From Mucilaginibacter sp. (GTDB lineage Bacteria; Bacteroidota; Bacteroidia; Sphingobacteriales; Sphingobacteriaceae): DNA of 10,214 nucleotides. The notes under the pieces are model-generated. The model had not been told where the DNA came from and ran no database searches. It saw nothing but the letters and a program-made list of their open reading frames with translations. Numbering within the stretch: position 1 is the stretch's first letter; each line of letters opens with the position of its first letter. The DNA lies in contig JAFAKI010000026.1 of the NCBI GenBank assembly GCA_019235595.1, positions 1 to 10,214 on the forward strand, in the 5' to 3' direction. The translations under genes were made by a program, and so were the position numbers. This document shows, piece by piece, positions 1 through 7,578 of this stretch.

Positions 1-9
1 AAATCGTGT

Positions 10-1458
10 TTAAACAGGTTTTACGTTGATATTAAAAACGTCTTTCAGCGCACGTTTTGCAGCATGATATCCACACATCCCATGTACCCCGCCACCGGGT
101 GGTGTGGATGACGAGCAGATATATAAGCCGTTAATTGATGTGCGATAAGGTGACCATCTTAGGGCAGGGCGGGTAAACAACTGCCCCAAATCAAATGCCC
201 CGCCATTAATGTCGCCGCCGATATAGTTGGGATTATATTCTTCAACCTGCGCCGAATTCATCACGTGCTTTGCCAATATGCAGTCCCTGAATCCAGGCGC
301 AAAACGTTCTACTTGTCGTTCGATGGCCTCGGTCATATCTACAGTCGATCCATTGGCTACATGGCAATAGGCCCATGCTGTTTGCTTGCCCTCTGGTGCA
401 CGCGAACTATCAAAAAGGTTTTGCTGTGCCATCAGCACAAAGGGTTTTTCAGCAATCTGGCCATTCCACGTAGATTGCTCTGACGATGCTATTTCGGCAA
501 ATGTATTCCCTAAATGGACAGTGCCGGCCTGCCTACATAATTCGTTGGTAAAAGGTATTTGTCCCTCCAATGCCCAGTCGATCTTAAATATGCCCATCCC
601 ATACCTATAACGTTGCAACTGCCATTTATAGATATTGGAGAATTTATGCCCGGCTATCTGCAGCAATTGTCTTGGGGTGATATCAAATAATACAGCGTTT
701 GACGATGGTAGTTGATCGAGCGCGGTGATATAAGAGCTGGTTTCAATCTTCCCGCCTAACGACACGAAATAAGAGGCCAATGCATCCGCGATTTGCTGCG
801 AGCCTCCTTTCGGCAAAGGCCAGCCCTTTAAGTGAGCTGCCGACATGAGCACCAGGGCGGTAGCAGCTGAGCTCAAATTGGTTAAGGGCTGCATACAGTG
901 TGCTGCCATTCCGCCAAATAGTCCTTTTGTCTTTTCGGACTTAAAACTACGCGCAACAGACGATGCCGACCGCAATGCTTTTAAACCAAATCTCGCCATT
1001 TCGACAGGATGTTTGGGAAAATGCAACGGGCCTAATATGTCAGGAGCTATAGAGGGCCAATCTTTGACGACCGGTTGAATTAGGTTGACATAAGCCAGTT
1101 GGTCTATCCCAAATTGGTTGGCTGTTTCTTCAATGGAATGTTTTAAGATAGCTGCGCTTCCGTCATCAAAAGGATGTGCCGCAGCGATATCCGGATAGAT
1201 GAATTCGAGGCCATGCTCAGCTAAAGGAAGTGTTTCAAAAAATGGCGAAGAGACCGCTAAGGGGTGGATAGCGGAACAAATATCATGACGATAGCCAGGG
1301 AGCGTTAACTCTGCTGAGCGCATCCCCCCGCCTATCGTTTCTTTGCCTTCTATCAGTAAAACCGAAAGCCCGTTTTGCTGCATTAATATGGCGGCCGCCA
1401 ATCCGTTCGGACCGGAGCCTACTACTACTGCGTCGTATTCGCGCTTTTCAGGCTTCAT
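10..1458 (-). CDS. Phytoene desaturase/PYROXD2-like FAD-dependent oxidoreductase
   Basis: This 482-residue protein belongs to the NAD(P)/FAD-dependent amine-oxidase-like oxidoreductases (COG1233: phytoene desaturases, CrtO-type ketolases, animal PYROXD2). The N-terminus has the dinucleotide-binding Rossmann motif GSGPNG at residues 14-19 with the ribose-binding Glu at about 37, followed by a GGGMRS segment typical of the family. The C-terminus carries the second FAD-contact motif, PPGGGVHGMCGYHAA, at about 453-467. There is no signal peptide or clear membrane segment, so it is probably cytoplasmic or peripheral to the membrane. The start is an ATG directly before the Rossmann domain. It lies 15 bp after the NIPSNAP gene and is probably the third gene of the glutaminase-like operon. 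No carotenoid genes (crtB, crtY, crtZ) are nearby, so a role in carotenoid synthesis is not supported; the substrate is unknown. The family assignment is firm, the reaction is not. Confidence 0.88.
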   Translation of the reverse strand: MKPEKREYDAVVVGSGPNGLAAAILMQQNGLSVLLIEGKETIGGGMRSAELTLPGYRHDICSAIHPLAVSSPFFETLPLAEHGLEFIYPDIAAAHPFDDGSAAILKHSIEETANQFGIDQLAYVNLIQPVVKDWPSIAPDILGPLHFPKHPVEMARFGLKALRSASSVARSFKSEKTKGLFGGMAAHCMQPLTNLSSAATALVLMSAAHLKGWPLPKGGSQQIADALASYFVSLGGKIETSSYITALDQLPSSNAVLFDITPRQLLQIAGHKFSNIYKWQLQRYRYGMGIFKIDWALEGQIPFTNELCRQAGTVHLGNTFAEIASSEQSTWNGQIAEKPFVLMAQQNLFDSSRAPEGKQTAWAYCHVANGSTVDMTEAIERQVERFAPGFRDCILAKHVMNSAQVEEYNPNYIGGDINGGAFDLGQLFTRPALRWSPYRTSINGLYICSSSTPPGGGVHGMCGYHAAKRALKDVFNINVKPV

Positions 1459-1473
1459 TCATGGCTGTAAACC

Positions 1474-2250
1474 TTAAAAATCGGAATAATCTGCCGGGTG
1501 CAGAAATATAATATCAGCCTTTGAAACATTGTGCTGGTATTCTGGCTTTGCTACCAATGTTTTCCACTCCGGATCATTCGAGAATGTATCCCAATGTTTA
1601 TCCCTGTCCTCTTTGCTATTAAACGTCGTCATGTACATCAGGTTTGGCTGGTGACTTCCGGCAAGCACTTCAGCGTAGAACACCGCATTAAATTTGAGTC
1701 GATTGAACAACACCGTTTCCCCGCCATCATTGAACATCTTTACCTTGTTGATGTTCAATTTCTCCGTCGGACTCTCATAGCTCCGCAACTCATAAATACG
1801 ATCAGCCTTGCTAGCAGTCAACTGAGGAACTGTGGCTAACGGCCATTTCGGAAACGCCTTCAGTATAATGGTTTCCAGACGGGAATAAGGCTGCTCATTG
1901 TATGCGGCATCAAGATAATCTTTACCTGCGTCAAGATATTGTTTGTCTTGCATAAGGCCTTCTTCTACCTTCTCCATCTGGGCCAGGCTGGTAAATGTAA
2001 TCAAAACATACATCCGTCTATCTGTATCCTGCTCCAACGTTCTGAAAACACCTACATTACCCAATCCCTTGCGGTGCAATGCAGGCAAGTAGGCATCCTT
2101 AAGATATTTGTCCAGTCTTTCCTGCTGGCTTTGCGTTTTTATGCGATATACTTTTAATTCATAATACTGCTGAGAAGCAGCGTTTACTTTTAAGATTAAC
2201 CCTTGAACGATAAAAATTAGTACAAGTGATGTTTTGATTAGCTTATTCAT
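1474..2250 (-). CDS. Exported NIPSNAP family protein with two NIPSNAP repeats
   Basis: This 258-residue protein has an N-terminal Sec-type signal (Lys-rich start, hydrophobic residues about 7-20, probable cleavage near VNA-A at 24-25). Two ferredoxin-like NIPSNAP/dimeric alpha-beta-barrel repeats follow. The first is about 28-130, opening with YYELKVYRI and closing its core with MYVLITFTS. The second is about 151-250, opening with IYELRSYES and containing LMYMTTFNS. NIPSNAP domains have no well-defined catalytic activity; in Bacteroidota, exported versions are common near sugar-utilisation genes. I place the start at 2250, not at the longer in-frame ATG at 2289: the longer form would put a basic 13-residue tail before a good signal peptide and overlap the upstream gene, whereas 2250 lies 4 bp after that gene's stop. 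It is the middle gene of a three-gene unit. Function is not known. Confidence 0.88.
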   Translation of the reverse strand: MNKLIKTSLVLIFIVQGLILKVNAASQQYYELKVYRIKTQSQQERLDKYLKDAYLPALHRKGLGNVGVFRTLEQDTDRRMYVLITFTSLAQMEKVEEGLMQDKQYLDAGKDYLDAAYNEQPYSRLETIILKAFPKWPLATVPQLTASKADRIYELRSYESPTEKLNINKVKMFNDGGETVLFNRLKFNAVFYAEVLAGSHQPNLMYMTTFNSKEDRDKHWDTFSNDPEWKTLVAKPEYQHNVSKADIIFLHPADYSDF

Positions 2251-2254
2251 TGAT

Positions 2255-4708
2255 TTAGTTTTTTGCTTTCGTTTGCCATTTGCCCGCAAGGACTTTCATA
2301 AAATATCCACCAACCACACTCCTCGCCTGGAAACCTACCATTCTGCCGTCAATCGTTTCGTGCCAATCGCTTAAAGGCACCCTGGTTGACGTTTCGGTGG
2401 CATATTTATAAATCGGATCAGTCAATGCTTTAAAGTTTGCGGGGCTGTTTGTCAAAGCAGCCGTCCACATGATCCAGTCAGACTTTGTATAGGTTTTCCT
2501 GCTGTCCAAAGGTAAACCGAATTTATTTTGTTTGGTCAGATAGTAGGTAACCTCTTTGTTATAAACGCTCTGCGGGAAAAACTGTAAACCTAAAACTTTA
2601 TCCCAAACCATATTATATTTTTGGCTCCAGGTATCTTTATCACCAAACACCAACGAGTAATGGTCACCCGCATCATCAATCTTCATCCAATTTTTGACCA
2701 TTTCAACGGCAGTTTTACGATACTTTTCAGCAACCGTTTTTTCTCCCAACTGATCGGCTAAACGGGCATAGCAGGCAATCCCTACAATTGCTTTGACGGA
2801 AAGGTTGGCGTTATGAGCCAAATGCCCCGCAAAATCATCGGTACATAATTGGTTTTCAGGGTCAAATCCGGCTTTCTCCAGGTATTTAACCCAGTTAGTT
2901 AAAGTTGCCCAATGTTTTTTGGCAAAAGCAGGGTTATTTTCTGTTTTTACAATGGCTGCTGCAAGGATAATCATATTGCCCGATTCCTCAACCGGCATTG
3001 CCTCTCCGTATGTTTGACCATTGGCTAGCGGATAGGTCCCGAGATCGTGCGCTGCAAAATCATTTTTAAACTTGCCGCTTTCACTGTAATAGAAGATACC
3101 ATTCAGCATGCCTTCCAAGAATTTCGGCGCATAAGCCAAATAAAGCGGAGCTGACGGATAAGTCACGTCAACTGTATTGATAGAACCGTTACTAAAATTC
3201 TCTTTTGACAAGAATAATATTTCACCCTGCGGACTTTTAACCAATGCATGTGCTGCAATGCTCTGACGATAAGCCAATACACATAATCTAGCATAGCGGT
3301 CACCACCTGCCTTTAATGCGTCCGGATAAATTCTATCATTGAATGCGGCACATTTTTTCATTACTGCAGCGTATTCAGTTGCTGCTGTGTTGAGTTCCTG
3401 CTCTATAGTCGCGCCGCTGTTTTTCCACCATGGTTTTAATTGTGTGCCGAAATATTCTACCGCATACAAATCGTCATAACCAAGTTCAATAAATTTTTCA
3501 GCATAGGCTGATCCCACATTACCAAAAGACAGGATCGTATTTAACGATAATTCGCGACCTTTTATAGCTTCGTTACTCTTCCCTGCTTTGGTTCCAAATG
3601 GATTACCGATCTCTTTTTCACTGCTAATATATTGCGACACATCAGCCGATTTCGGTGCGGCCACATACATATACCCCCAGTCGATACGCAGGTCATCACC
3701 TTTTTTCTTTAGTATAGGTTGATCAACTGTCCCTGCTTTTAAGATTGATAGTTTATTATCATCAACTGATTCAGCCGTGACTTCCTGTATAGGTTTGTTT
3801 ACCGCAATTTCGGTAGACGCACCAAAGAACACTTTTATATTATGCTGTTTACCATCATTTGAGCGAACTTTATAAGTAATGTATGATACAGGCCTTTGAA
3901 AAATAGCAAGGTCGTTAAGCAGCAATGGGGAAGTAAAAGTCAGCAACAGATCTGCCTTACCACATTTAAATTTGTAATTGGTTTGAGTAGCGGTAACCGT
4001 TACACTTGTTTGAACCGCCTGTTTTATAGACTCATCCGATTTGGATTTTTCCTGCTCAGCTAATCCTGCATCAAGAAAAGTATCGCCGCCTGTGTTTTTA
4101 CAGTGGATAGCCAGAACGTTTGTTCCTTTCTTCAGCACATTCTTAATCGGGAACATTTCAAAATCACCATTTGCTCCGGGCCTGTCCAATACCTTTTCGC
4201 CATTCAAAAACACTTCCGCATCGTCATCATGACTTAACTTTAAAAAGAGTTTATATTCATCAACATTGCTGATCTCAAAAGTGCGGCGTATCCAAAGATC
4301 ATCTTTCCAAACGGTCTTACCTTTGGGTTTGCTATCCGCAAATGGCGCAGCTCCTGTTTCCCAACCGCTGTCGTTGAATTTTTCTAATTGCCAACCTTCA
4401 GCCGGCTGTGTTTCAGTGTATTTGCAATCGTAGGCCTGTTCATCGGCTGCCGGCAATATGGTTTTATAAGATTTTGGCTCCTGTCCCATAAAACGGTATA
4501 CATAGCCATCCACCTTTATCAAACCAATCATCGATTGATCTTTTCCTGTCCAATGTTTAGTAGGTGAACCTGCCAATTGATCTGTAAATGACCAGATACT
4601 GAAATAAGTATTGTGGGTGATCAATGGGTAAGCCGGCGCTTTCTGGATTTGTGCAAAAACAGAAGCACAGAACAATACCAGAGCCGACAGTAAGAAAGCT
4701 TTTTTCAT
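2255..4708 (-). CDS. Exported glutaminase-A-like protein (DUF4964/DUF5127/DUF4965/DUF1793)
   Basis: This 817-residue protein has a Sec signal peptide (residues 1-20, cleavage near VFA-Q). The domains in order appear to be: a DUF4964-type segment (about 21-90, with HWTGKDQSMIGLIKVDGYVY); an inserted beta-sandwich resembling galactose-binding folds (about 95-218, with the LKLSHDDDAEVFLNGEKV core); a DUF5127-type beta domain (about 230-440); and an alpha-helical DUF4965/DUF1793 region (about 455-810) resembling a six-hairpin (alpha/alpha)6 toroid. Conserved blocks include HDLGTYPLANGQTYGEAMPVEESG at about 554 onward, CTDDFAGHLAHNANLSVKA at about 622, GLPLDSRKTYTKSDWIMWTA at about 731, and VPLSDWHETIDGRMVGFQAR at about 777. 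The family name comes from fungal glutaminase A, but most bacterial members are uncharacterised, and the fold and inserted module would also suit a carbohydrate-active enzyme. It is likely periplasmic or outer-surface. It is the first gene after a recognisable promoter and is followed 4 bp later by the NIPSNAP gene. Confidence 0.9.
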   Translation of the reverse strand: MKKAFLLSALVLFCASVFAQIQKAPAYPLITHNTYFSIWSFTDQLAGSPTKHWTGKDQSMIGLIKVDGYVYRFMGQEPKSYKTILPAADEQAYDCKYTETQPAEGWQLEKFNDSGWETGAAPFADSKPKGKTVWKDDLWIRRTFEISNVDEYKLFLKLSHDDDAEVFLNGEKVLDRPGANGDFEMFPIKNVLKKGTNVLAIHCKNTGGDTFLDAGLAEQEKSKSDESIKQAVQTSVTVTATQTNYKFKCGKADLLLTFTSPLLLNDLAIFQRPVSYITYKVRSNDGKQHNIKVFFGASTEIAVNKPIQEVTAESVDDNKLSILKAGTVDQPILKKKGDDLRIDWGYMYVAAPKSADVSQYISSEKEIGNPFGTKAGKSNEAIKGRELSLNTILSFGNVGSAYAEKFIELGYDDLYAVEYFGTQLKPWWKNSGATIEQELNTAATEYAAVMKKCAAFNDRIYPDALKAGGDRYARLCVLAYRQSIAAHALVKSPQGEILFLSKENFSNGSINTVDVTYPSAPLYLAYAPKFLEGMLNGIFYYSESGKFKNDFAAHDLGTYPLANGQTYGEAMPVEESGNMIILAAAIVKTENNPAFAKKHWATLTNWVKYLEKAGFDPENQLCTDDFAGHLAHNANLSVKAIVGIACYARLADQLGEKTVAEKYRKTAVEMVKNWMKIDDAGDHYSLVFGDKDTWSQKYNMVWDKVLGLQFFPQSVYNKEVTYYLTKQNKFGLPLDSRKTYTKSDWIMWTAALTNSPANFKALTDPIYKYATETSTRVPLSDWHETIDGRMVGFQARSVVGGYFMKVLAGKWQTKAKN

Positions 4709-4743
4709 GTTGGTAAGCGGTACATTTTTTAGGTTATGAATAA

Positions 4744-4772
4744 CAAATATAGTTTAAAAAGTGTTAGGCAAA
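4744..4772 (-). promoter_or_regulatory. Bacteroidota-type promoter of the glutaminase-like operon
   Basis: On the minus strand the -33 element TTTG lies at 4772-4769 and the -7 element TATATTTG (fits TAnnTTTG) at 4751-4744, with 17 bp between them. This matches the consensus known for Bacteroidota housekeeping sigma factor promoters. Transcription would start near 4738, leaving a leader of about 30 nt before the ATG at 4708. The promoter sits between the upstream operon's terminator and the gene, which supports a separate transcription unit. It is a pattern match only; no mapped start site is available. Confidence 0.6.
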
Positions 4773-4835
4773 CAGTTATTAAAAGGCATTAACTACCAAC
4801 GACTGAATCATCAATGTATTTGTTACAAAAGCAAT

Positions 4836-4868
4836 AAAAAAGGGTTGCCAAATAACTGACAACCCTTT
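4836..4868 (-). terminator. Rho-independent terminator of the DUF1080 operon
   Basis: Reading the minus strand, the arm AAAGGGTTGTC (4868-4858) pairs with GGCAACCCTTT (4849-4839) through an 11-bp stem containing one G-U wobble, with an 8-nt loop, and runs straight into a T tract down to 4836. It lies 21 bp after the DUF1080 stop codon. There is no T tract on the opposite side, so it works only for minus-strand transcription. It separates the two operons of this window. Confidence 0.88.
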
Positions 4869-4889
4869 AGAATCGCTTAGTTCTTAAGA

Positions 4890-5657
4890 TTATAATTCAC
4901 GCACCCAAATGTTGCGGAAGCTTAATGGTTCGCTCTTATCGCCATGTGCCTGTAATTTGATAGGGCATGCGCCGTGAGCTTTGTACTGCGGTTTGCCGAT
5001 GTACAAAGTAGGACCTTTTAACTCGAAATTATTTTCAACTAACACTCCGTTAAAGAAAACTGTAGCGTGGGCCGGAGTTTTAACGGTGCCGTCTTCGTTG
5101 AATACAGGCGCATTCCAGATTACATCATAAGTTTGCCATTCGCCCGGTTTACGGCCTGGGTTGGCCAGCGGAATAGCCTGTTTGTACAAGCTACCTGCCA
5201 TACCATTCACATAAGTTTTATTATTGTATGAATCCAGTACCTGCAATTCGTAACCTGCGTCACCTTTGCCTGTCGATGCGAGGAACACGCCACTGTTGCC
5301 TCTCGCCTGTCCGCTGCCGGTGATATTAGCCGGCACGCGCCACTCTAAGTGCAACTGATAGCTATTGAATTTACGTTTAGTTTCGATGTTACCATAGTTT
5401 TTGTTTACCGTGATAATGCCATCTTTGACATCCCATTTTGCTGGGGAACCATCGCTGTTTTGAACCCATTCATCCAGGTTTTTGCCGTCAAACAAAATAA
5501 TAGCATCTGAAGGTGCGTCTCTGAAAGTTGCACCAGGGGTAACCACTTTGGGTATAGGTTCCCAGATTTCGGTATCTTCGGGTTTAGCCTTTTCCTGCGC
5601 AAAGGCCATCATGCTCCCTGCTAACAAAGCGGATAATATGATCGTTTTTTTCATCAT
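4890..5657 (-). CDS. Exported DUF1080 (3-keto-disaccharide hydrolase family) protein
   Basis: This 255-residue protein has a Sec signal peptide (MMKK start, hydrophobic stretch to about residue 18, cleavage near AFA-Q at 20-21). The remainder is one DUF1080 jelly-roll domain related to concanavalin-like glucanase folds. Visible family motifs are ILFDGKNLDEW at about 54-64, RGNSGVFL at about 119-126, YELQVLDSY at about 136-144, GEWQTYDVIWNAP at about 172-184, and the closing PIKLQAHGD...FRNIWVREL. The family includes proteins acting on 3-keto-glycosides: from memory, a Bacteroides thetaiotaomicron member acts as a lyase that eliminates the aglycone from a 3-keto-glucoside. It should act in the periplasm. 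A second ATG three bases downstream (5654) is an equally possible start. It is the last gene of the operon, 28 bp after the TIM-barrel gene and just before the terminator. The exact substrate is unknown. Confidence 0.92.
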   Translation of the reverse strand: MMKKTIILSALLAGSMMAFAQEKAKPEDTEIWEPIPKVVTPGATFRDAPSDAIILFDGKNLDEWVQNSDGSPAKWDVKDGIITVNKNYGNIETKRKFNSYQLHLEWRVPANITGSGQARGNSGVFLASTGKGDAGYELQVLDSYNNKTYVNGMAGSLYKQAIPLANPGRKPGEWQTYDVIWNAPVFNEDGTVKTPAHATVFFNGVLVENNFELKGPTLYIGKPQYKAHGACPIKLQAHGDKSEPLSFRNIWVREL

Positions 5658-5685
5658 TAATTTAGTTTGGTTTGAACAATTGGTA

Positions 5686-6564
5686 TTATATGTTTAGCGT
5701 ATTCTTCATATAGTTGCAGCTTTCGGTGATGCTCACGAAAGGATCTATATTAGTAAAATTCTCCTGCTCCATCATAAAGTGTTTCACACCAGCCGACTTC
5801 GCTTTCGGTATTATGGTTTTAAAGTCTATGCTTCCTTTGCCTATCTCCGTATTCAGATCAGTTTTTACTTTATCCCTGTCTTTTACGTGGGCAAAAACAA
5901 ATCTTCCCGGATGTTTTTCTAATATCTTAACCGGATCCTGACCGGCACGCACTACCCAGAAAATATCCATTTCCATGTGTACCAGCTTAGGGTCGGTCTC
6001 CTTCAGTATGGTATCATAAAATGTAGCGCCGCCACCCAGTGGTTTCCATTCAAAATTATGGTTATGGTATCCCAGCTTTAAGTTCGCTGTTTTTAGCAGA
6101 TCAGCGGCCTTATTCATCTTTTCGGCTGCAGCTTTGCACTCGTCAACCGTTTTAATGAATTCGCCATTCAATGAAGGGATGATAATATAGCTTTGACCGA
6201 TGATATTAGCCACTTCCATATAGCGTTTCAGCTCCTCGGTATCTCCTTTGCCAAAAAAGGAATCGATGCCATAGTGACCACTTGGCGAGCCCAGGCCATT
6301 ATCCTTCAAAAGCTTAGCGAAATCTTTCGATTTAAGTCCCCAATAGCCGGTTTTTTCATCATAACCAAAGGTTTCCACTTCTTTGTAACCAGCTTTGGAT
6401 ACTTTGCCAATCACACCTTTAACATCGGCAGGCAACTGGTCGCGTAATGAATATAGCTGGATGCCCGGCTTGTGAACGCTGGCAGCCCTGAGCAATGACG
6501 GAGCAACTAATACACCTGCTGTTGCTAAGCCGGCCTGGGCTAAAAATTTTCTTCTTGTAGTCAT
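5686..6564 (-). CDS. Tat-exported sugar phosphate isomerase/epimerase-like TIM-barrel protein
   Basis: This 292-residue protein starts with a twin-arginine signal, TTRRKFLAQAG, followed by a hydrophobic stretch to about residue 25 (cleavage near LRAAS), so it is predicted to be exported folded to the periplasm. The rest is an AP-endonuclease-2-like (xylose isomerase-like) TIM barrel. Probable metal/active-site segments are GYHNHNFEW at about 165-173, MEMDIFWVVRAGQDP at about 197-211, HVKDRD at about 226-231, and MEQENF at about 265-270. Related exported barrels beside DUF1080 genes are thought to process 3-keto-sugar intermediates, for example hydrating 2-hydroxy-3-keto-glucal; a plain sugar phosphate isomerase role is unlikely for a periplasmic protein. 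I chose the ATG at 6564 because the slightly longer reading begins with a TTG two codons earlier and adds nothing to the signal. It lies 28 bp before the DUF1080 gene. Confidence 0.9.
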   Translation of the reverse strand: MTTRRKFLAQAGLATAGVLVAPSLLRAASVHKPGIQLYSLRDQLPADVKGVIGKVSKAGYKEVETFGYDEKTGYWGLKSKDFAKLLKDNGLGSPSGHYGIDSFFGKGDTEELKRYMEVANIIGQSYIIIPSLNGEFIKTVDECKAAAEKMNKAADLLKTANLKLGYHNHNFEWKPLGGGATFYDTILKETDPKLVHMEMDIFWVVRAGQDPVKILEKHPGRFVFAHVKDRDKVKTDLNTEIGKGSIDFKTIIPKAKSAGVKHFMMEQENFTNIDPFVSITESCNYMKNTLNI

Positions 6565-6591
6565 TATCAATTGTTTTAGAGAGATTCGTTA

Positions 6592-7482
6592 TTATACATC
6601 GCATATCTGAATCGCTTTGCGCAGCGATCCAATTTTATCTTTCTGCTTTGGCACAAACTCCTGCCCCACGTAACCTTTGAAGCCTGTTGCAACAATAGCT
6701 TTCATCACCGCCGGGTAATACAACTCCTGCGTATCGTCAATCTCGTGCCTGCCGGGTATACCACCGGTATGGAAATGCGCGATATAATGATGATAGTCCG
6801 TAATATTCCGGATGATATCGCCTTCCATTATCTGCATATGATAAATGTCAAACAGCAGCTTAAAGTTTTCAGAATTTATGCGTTTTGCCAATTCTACACC
6901 CCACTCTACCCTATCGCACTGATAATCTTTGTGATCGATCTTGCTGTTGAGTAGTTCCATGCATAGTACCACCTTGTGTTTTTCAGCTAAGGCAACCAAC
7001 GGCTTAAGTCCTTCAACACAATTTACCCAGCCTTCTTCGTCGCTTTTGCCCCTGCGGCTTCCGCTAAAGCAGATCAGGTTGGTATAACCATTCTTTTCTA
7101 CCAGCGGGATCATTTCGGTATAATTCTTTTGCAGCGTTGCATGAAACTTTTTATCGCCAAAGCCGTCAGTCAGGTTAATCTCGGCGCCATTGCACATAGG
7201 CGAATGCATGCCATGTTTCTGTAGTGTAGGCCAGTCTTTGGGTCCGCAAAGATCAACGCCTTTAATGCCAATGCTTTTAGAAACTTCGCACAATTGGTCA
7301 AGTGTCAACTCGCTGTAGCACCATGGGCTTACCGAGTGATTAATATTTCCTTTTAATGATGCAGATTCTTGTTCGTTATCTGCAGGTGAGGTGAACGATG
7401 TGATCATTCCGGATGCGGTTATTGCTGCCGTGCCTGCAATCAGGTTCTTAATTGCCGAACGGCGGTTTTGTGGGTTACTCAT
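6592..7482 (-). CDS. Tat-exported hydroxypyruvate-isomerase-like TIM-barrel protein
   Basis: This 296-residue protein has an N-terminal twin-arginine-like signal (NRRSAIKNL, then a hydrophobic stretch to about residue 30). The domain from about 48 to the end is a TIM barrel of the hydroxypyruvate isomerase (Hyi)/sugar phosphate isomerase group. Putative metal ligands are Glu176 in LCMELLNSK, Asp212 and nearby His215 in LLFDIYHMQIMEGD, His236/His238 in AHFHTGGIPGRHEID, and Glu275 in GYVGQEFVP. All expected acidic and histidine positions look intact. It differs clearly in sequence from the next TIM-barrel protein, so the two are not a recent duplication and probably catalyse different steps. 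Hydroxypyruvate itself is an unlikely substrate for an exported protein; a keto-sugar isomerase, epimerase or hydratase activity is more plausible. It lies 27 bp upstream of the next gene and follows the 96-bp gap with the hairpin repeat. Confidence 0.9.
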   Translation of the reverse strand: MSNPQNRRSAIKNLIAGTAAITASGMITSFTSPADNEQESASLKGNINHSVSPWCYSELTLDQLCEVSKSIGIKGVDLCGPKDWPTLQKHGMHSPMCNGAEINLTDGFGDKKFHATLQKNYTEMIPLVEKNGYTNLICFSGSRRGKSDEEGWVNCVEGLKPLVALAEKHKVVLCMELLNSKIDHKDYQCDRVEWGVELAKRINSENFKLLFDIYHMQIMEGDIIRNITDYHHYIAHFHTGGIPGRHEIDDTQELYYPAVMKAIVATGFKGYVGQEFVPKQKDKIGSLRKAIQICDV

Positions 7483-7499
7483 AGGTTAATTGATTTGAA

Positions 7500-7576
7500 A
7501 ATTTGAAAATGTGATAATTTGAAAATGATCAGGAATTAAGTATTTAATAATCTTCAAATCGATACATCTTCAAATT
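7500..7576 (-). repeat. AATTTGAA-rich imperfect inverted repeat inside the operon
   Basis: This 96-bp intergenic gap (7483-7578) contains repeated ATTTGAAAA/ATTTGAAGA units: three copies in plus orientation at about 7492-7525 and two in the opposite orientation at about 7552-7576. Together they form an imperfect inverted repeat. In the minus-strand transcript, 7576-7564 can pair with 7500-7512 (13 bp) and 7559-7550 with 7517-7526 (10 bp), separated by a 4-nt internal loop, around an apical loop of about 23 nt. The two mismatches between arms (G versus A) become G-U wobbles in RNA, so the stem is better in RNA than in DNA. There is no T tract after it, so it is not a typical terminator. It may be a dispersed intergenic repeat, an mRNA-processing or stability hairpin. 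Confidence 0.7.
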
Positions 7577-7578
7577 AG

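Noticed and set aside
845..1078. Plus-strand open frames opposite the annotated genes (this and others)
   Set aside because: They lie entirely within well-supported minus-strand genes, have no recognisable domains, and are explained as antisense shadows.
10..1458. Carotenoid biosynthesis gene (crtI/crtO)
   Set aside because: The family matches, but no phytoene synthase, cyclase or hydroxylase genes are nearby, and PYROXD2-like members are widespread outside carotenoid clusters.
2251..2289. Longer NIPSNAP reading from the ATG at 2289
   Set aside because: It would add 13 basic residues before a normal signal peptide and overlap the end of the upstream gene by 35 bp; the ATG at 2250, 4 bp after the upstream stop, is much better.
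4705..4725. Six-codon leader ORF in the glutaminase-like mRNA, its TGA overlapping the start ATG
   Set aside because: Such a short ATG-stop run is expected by chance, shows no attenuator-like codon bias or paired hairpins, and has no clear ribosome-binding site.
6592..7482. Cytosolic hydroxypyruvate isomerase of glyoxylate metabolism
   Set aside because: An N-terminal twin-arginine-like signal and the periplasmic sugar-enzyme neighbours argue against this role; no glyoxylate carboligase or tartronate semialdehyde reductase genes are present.
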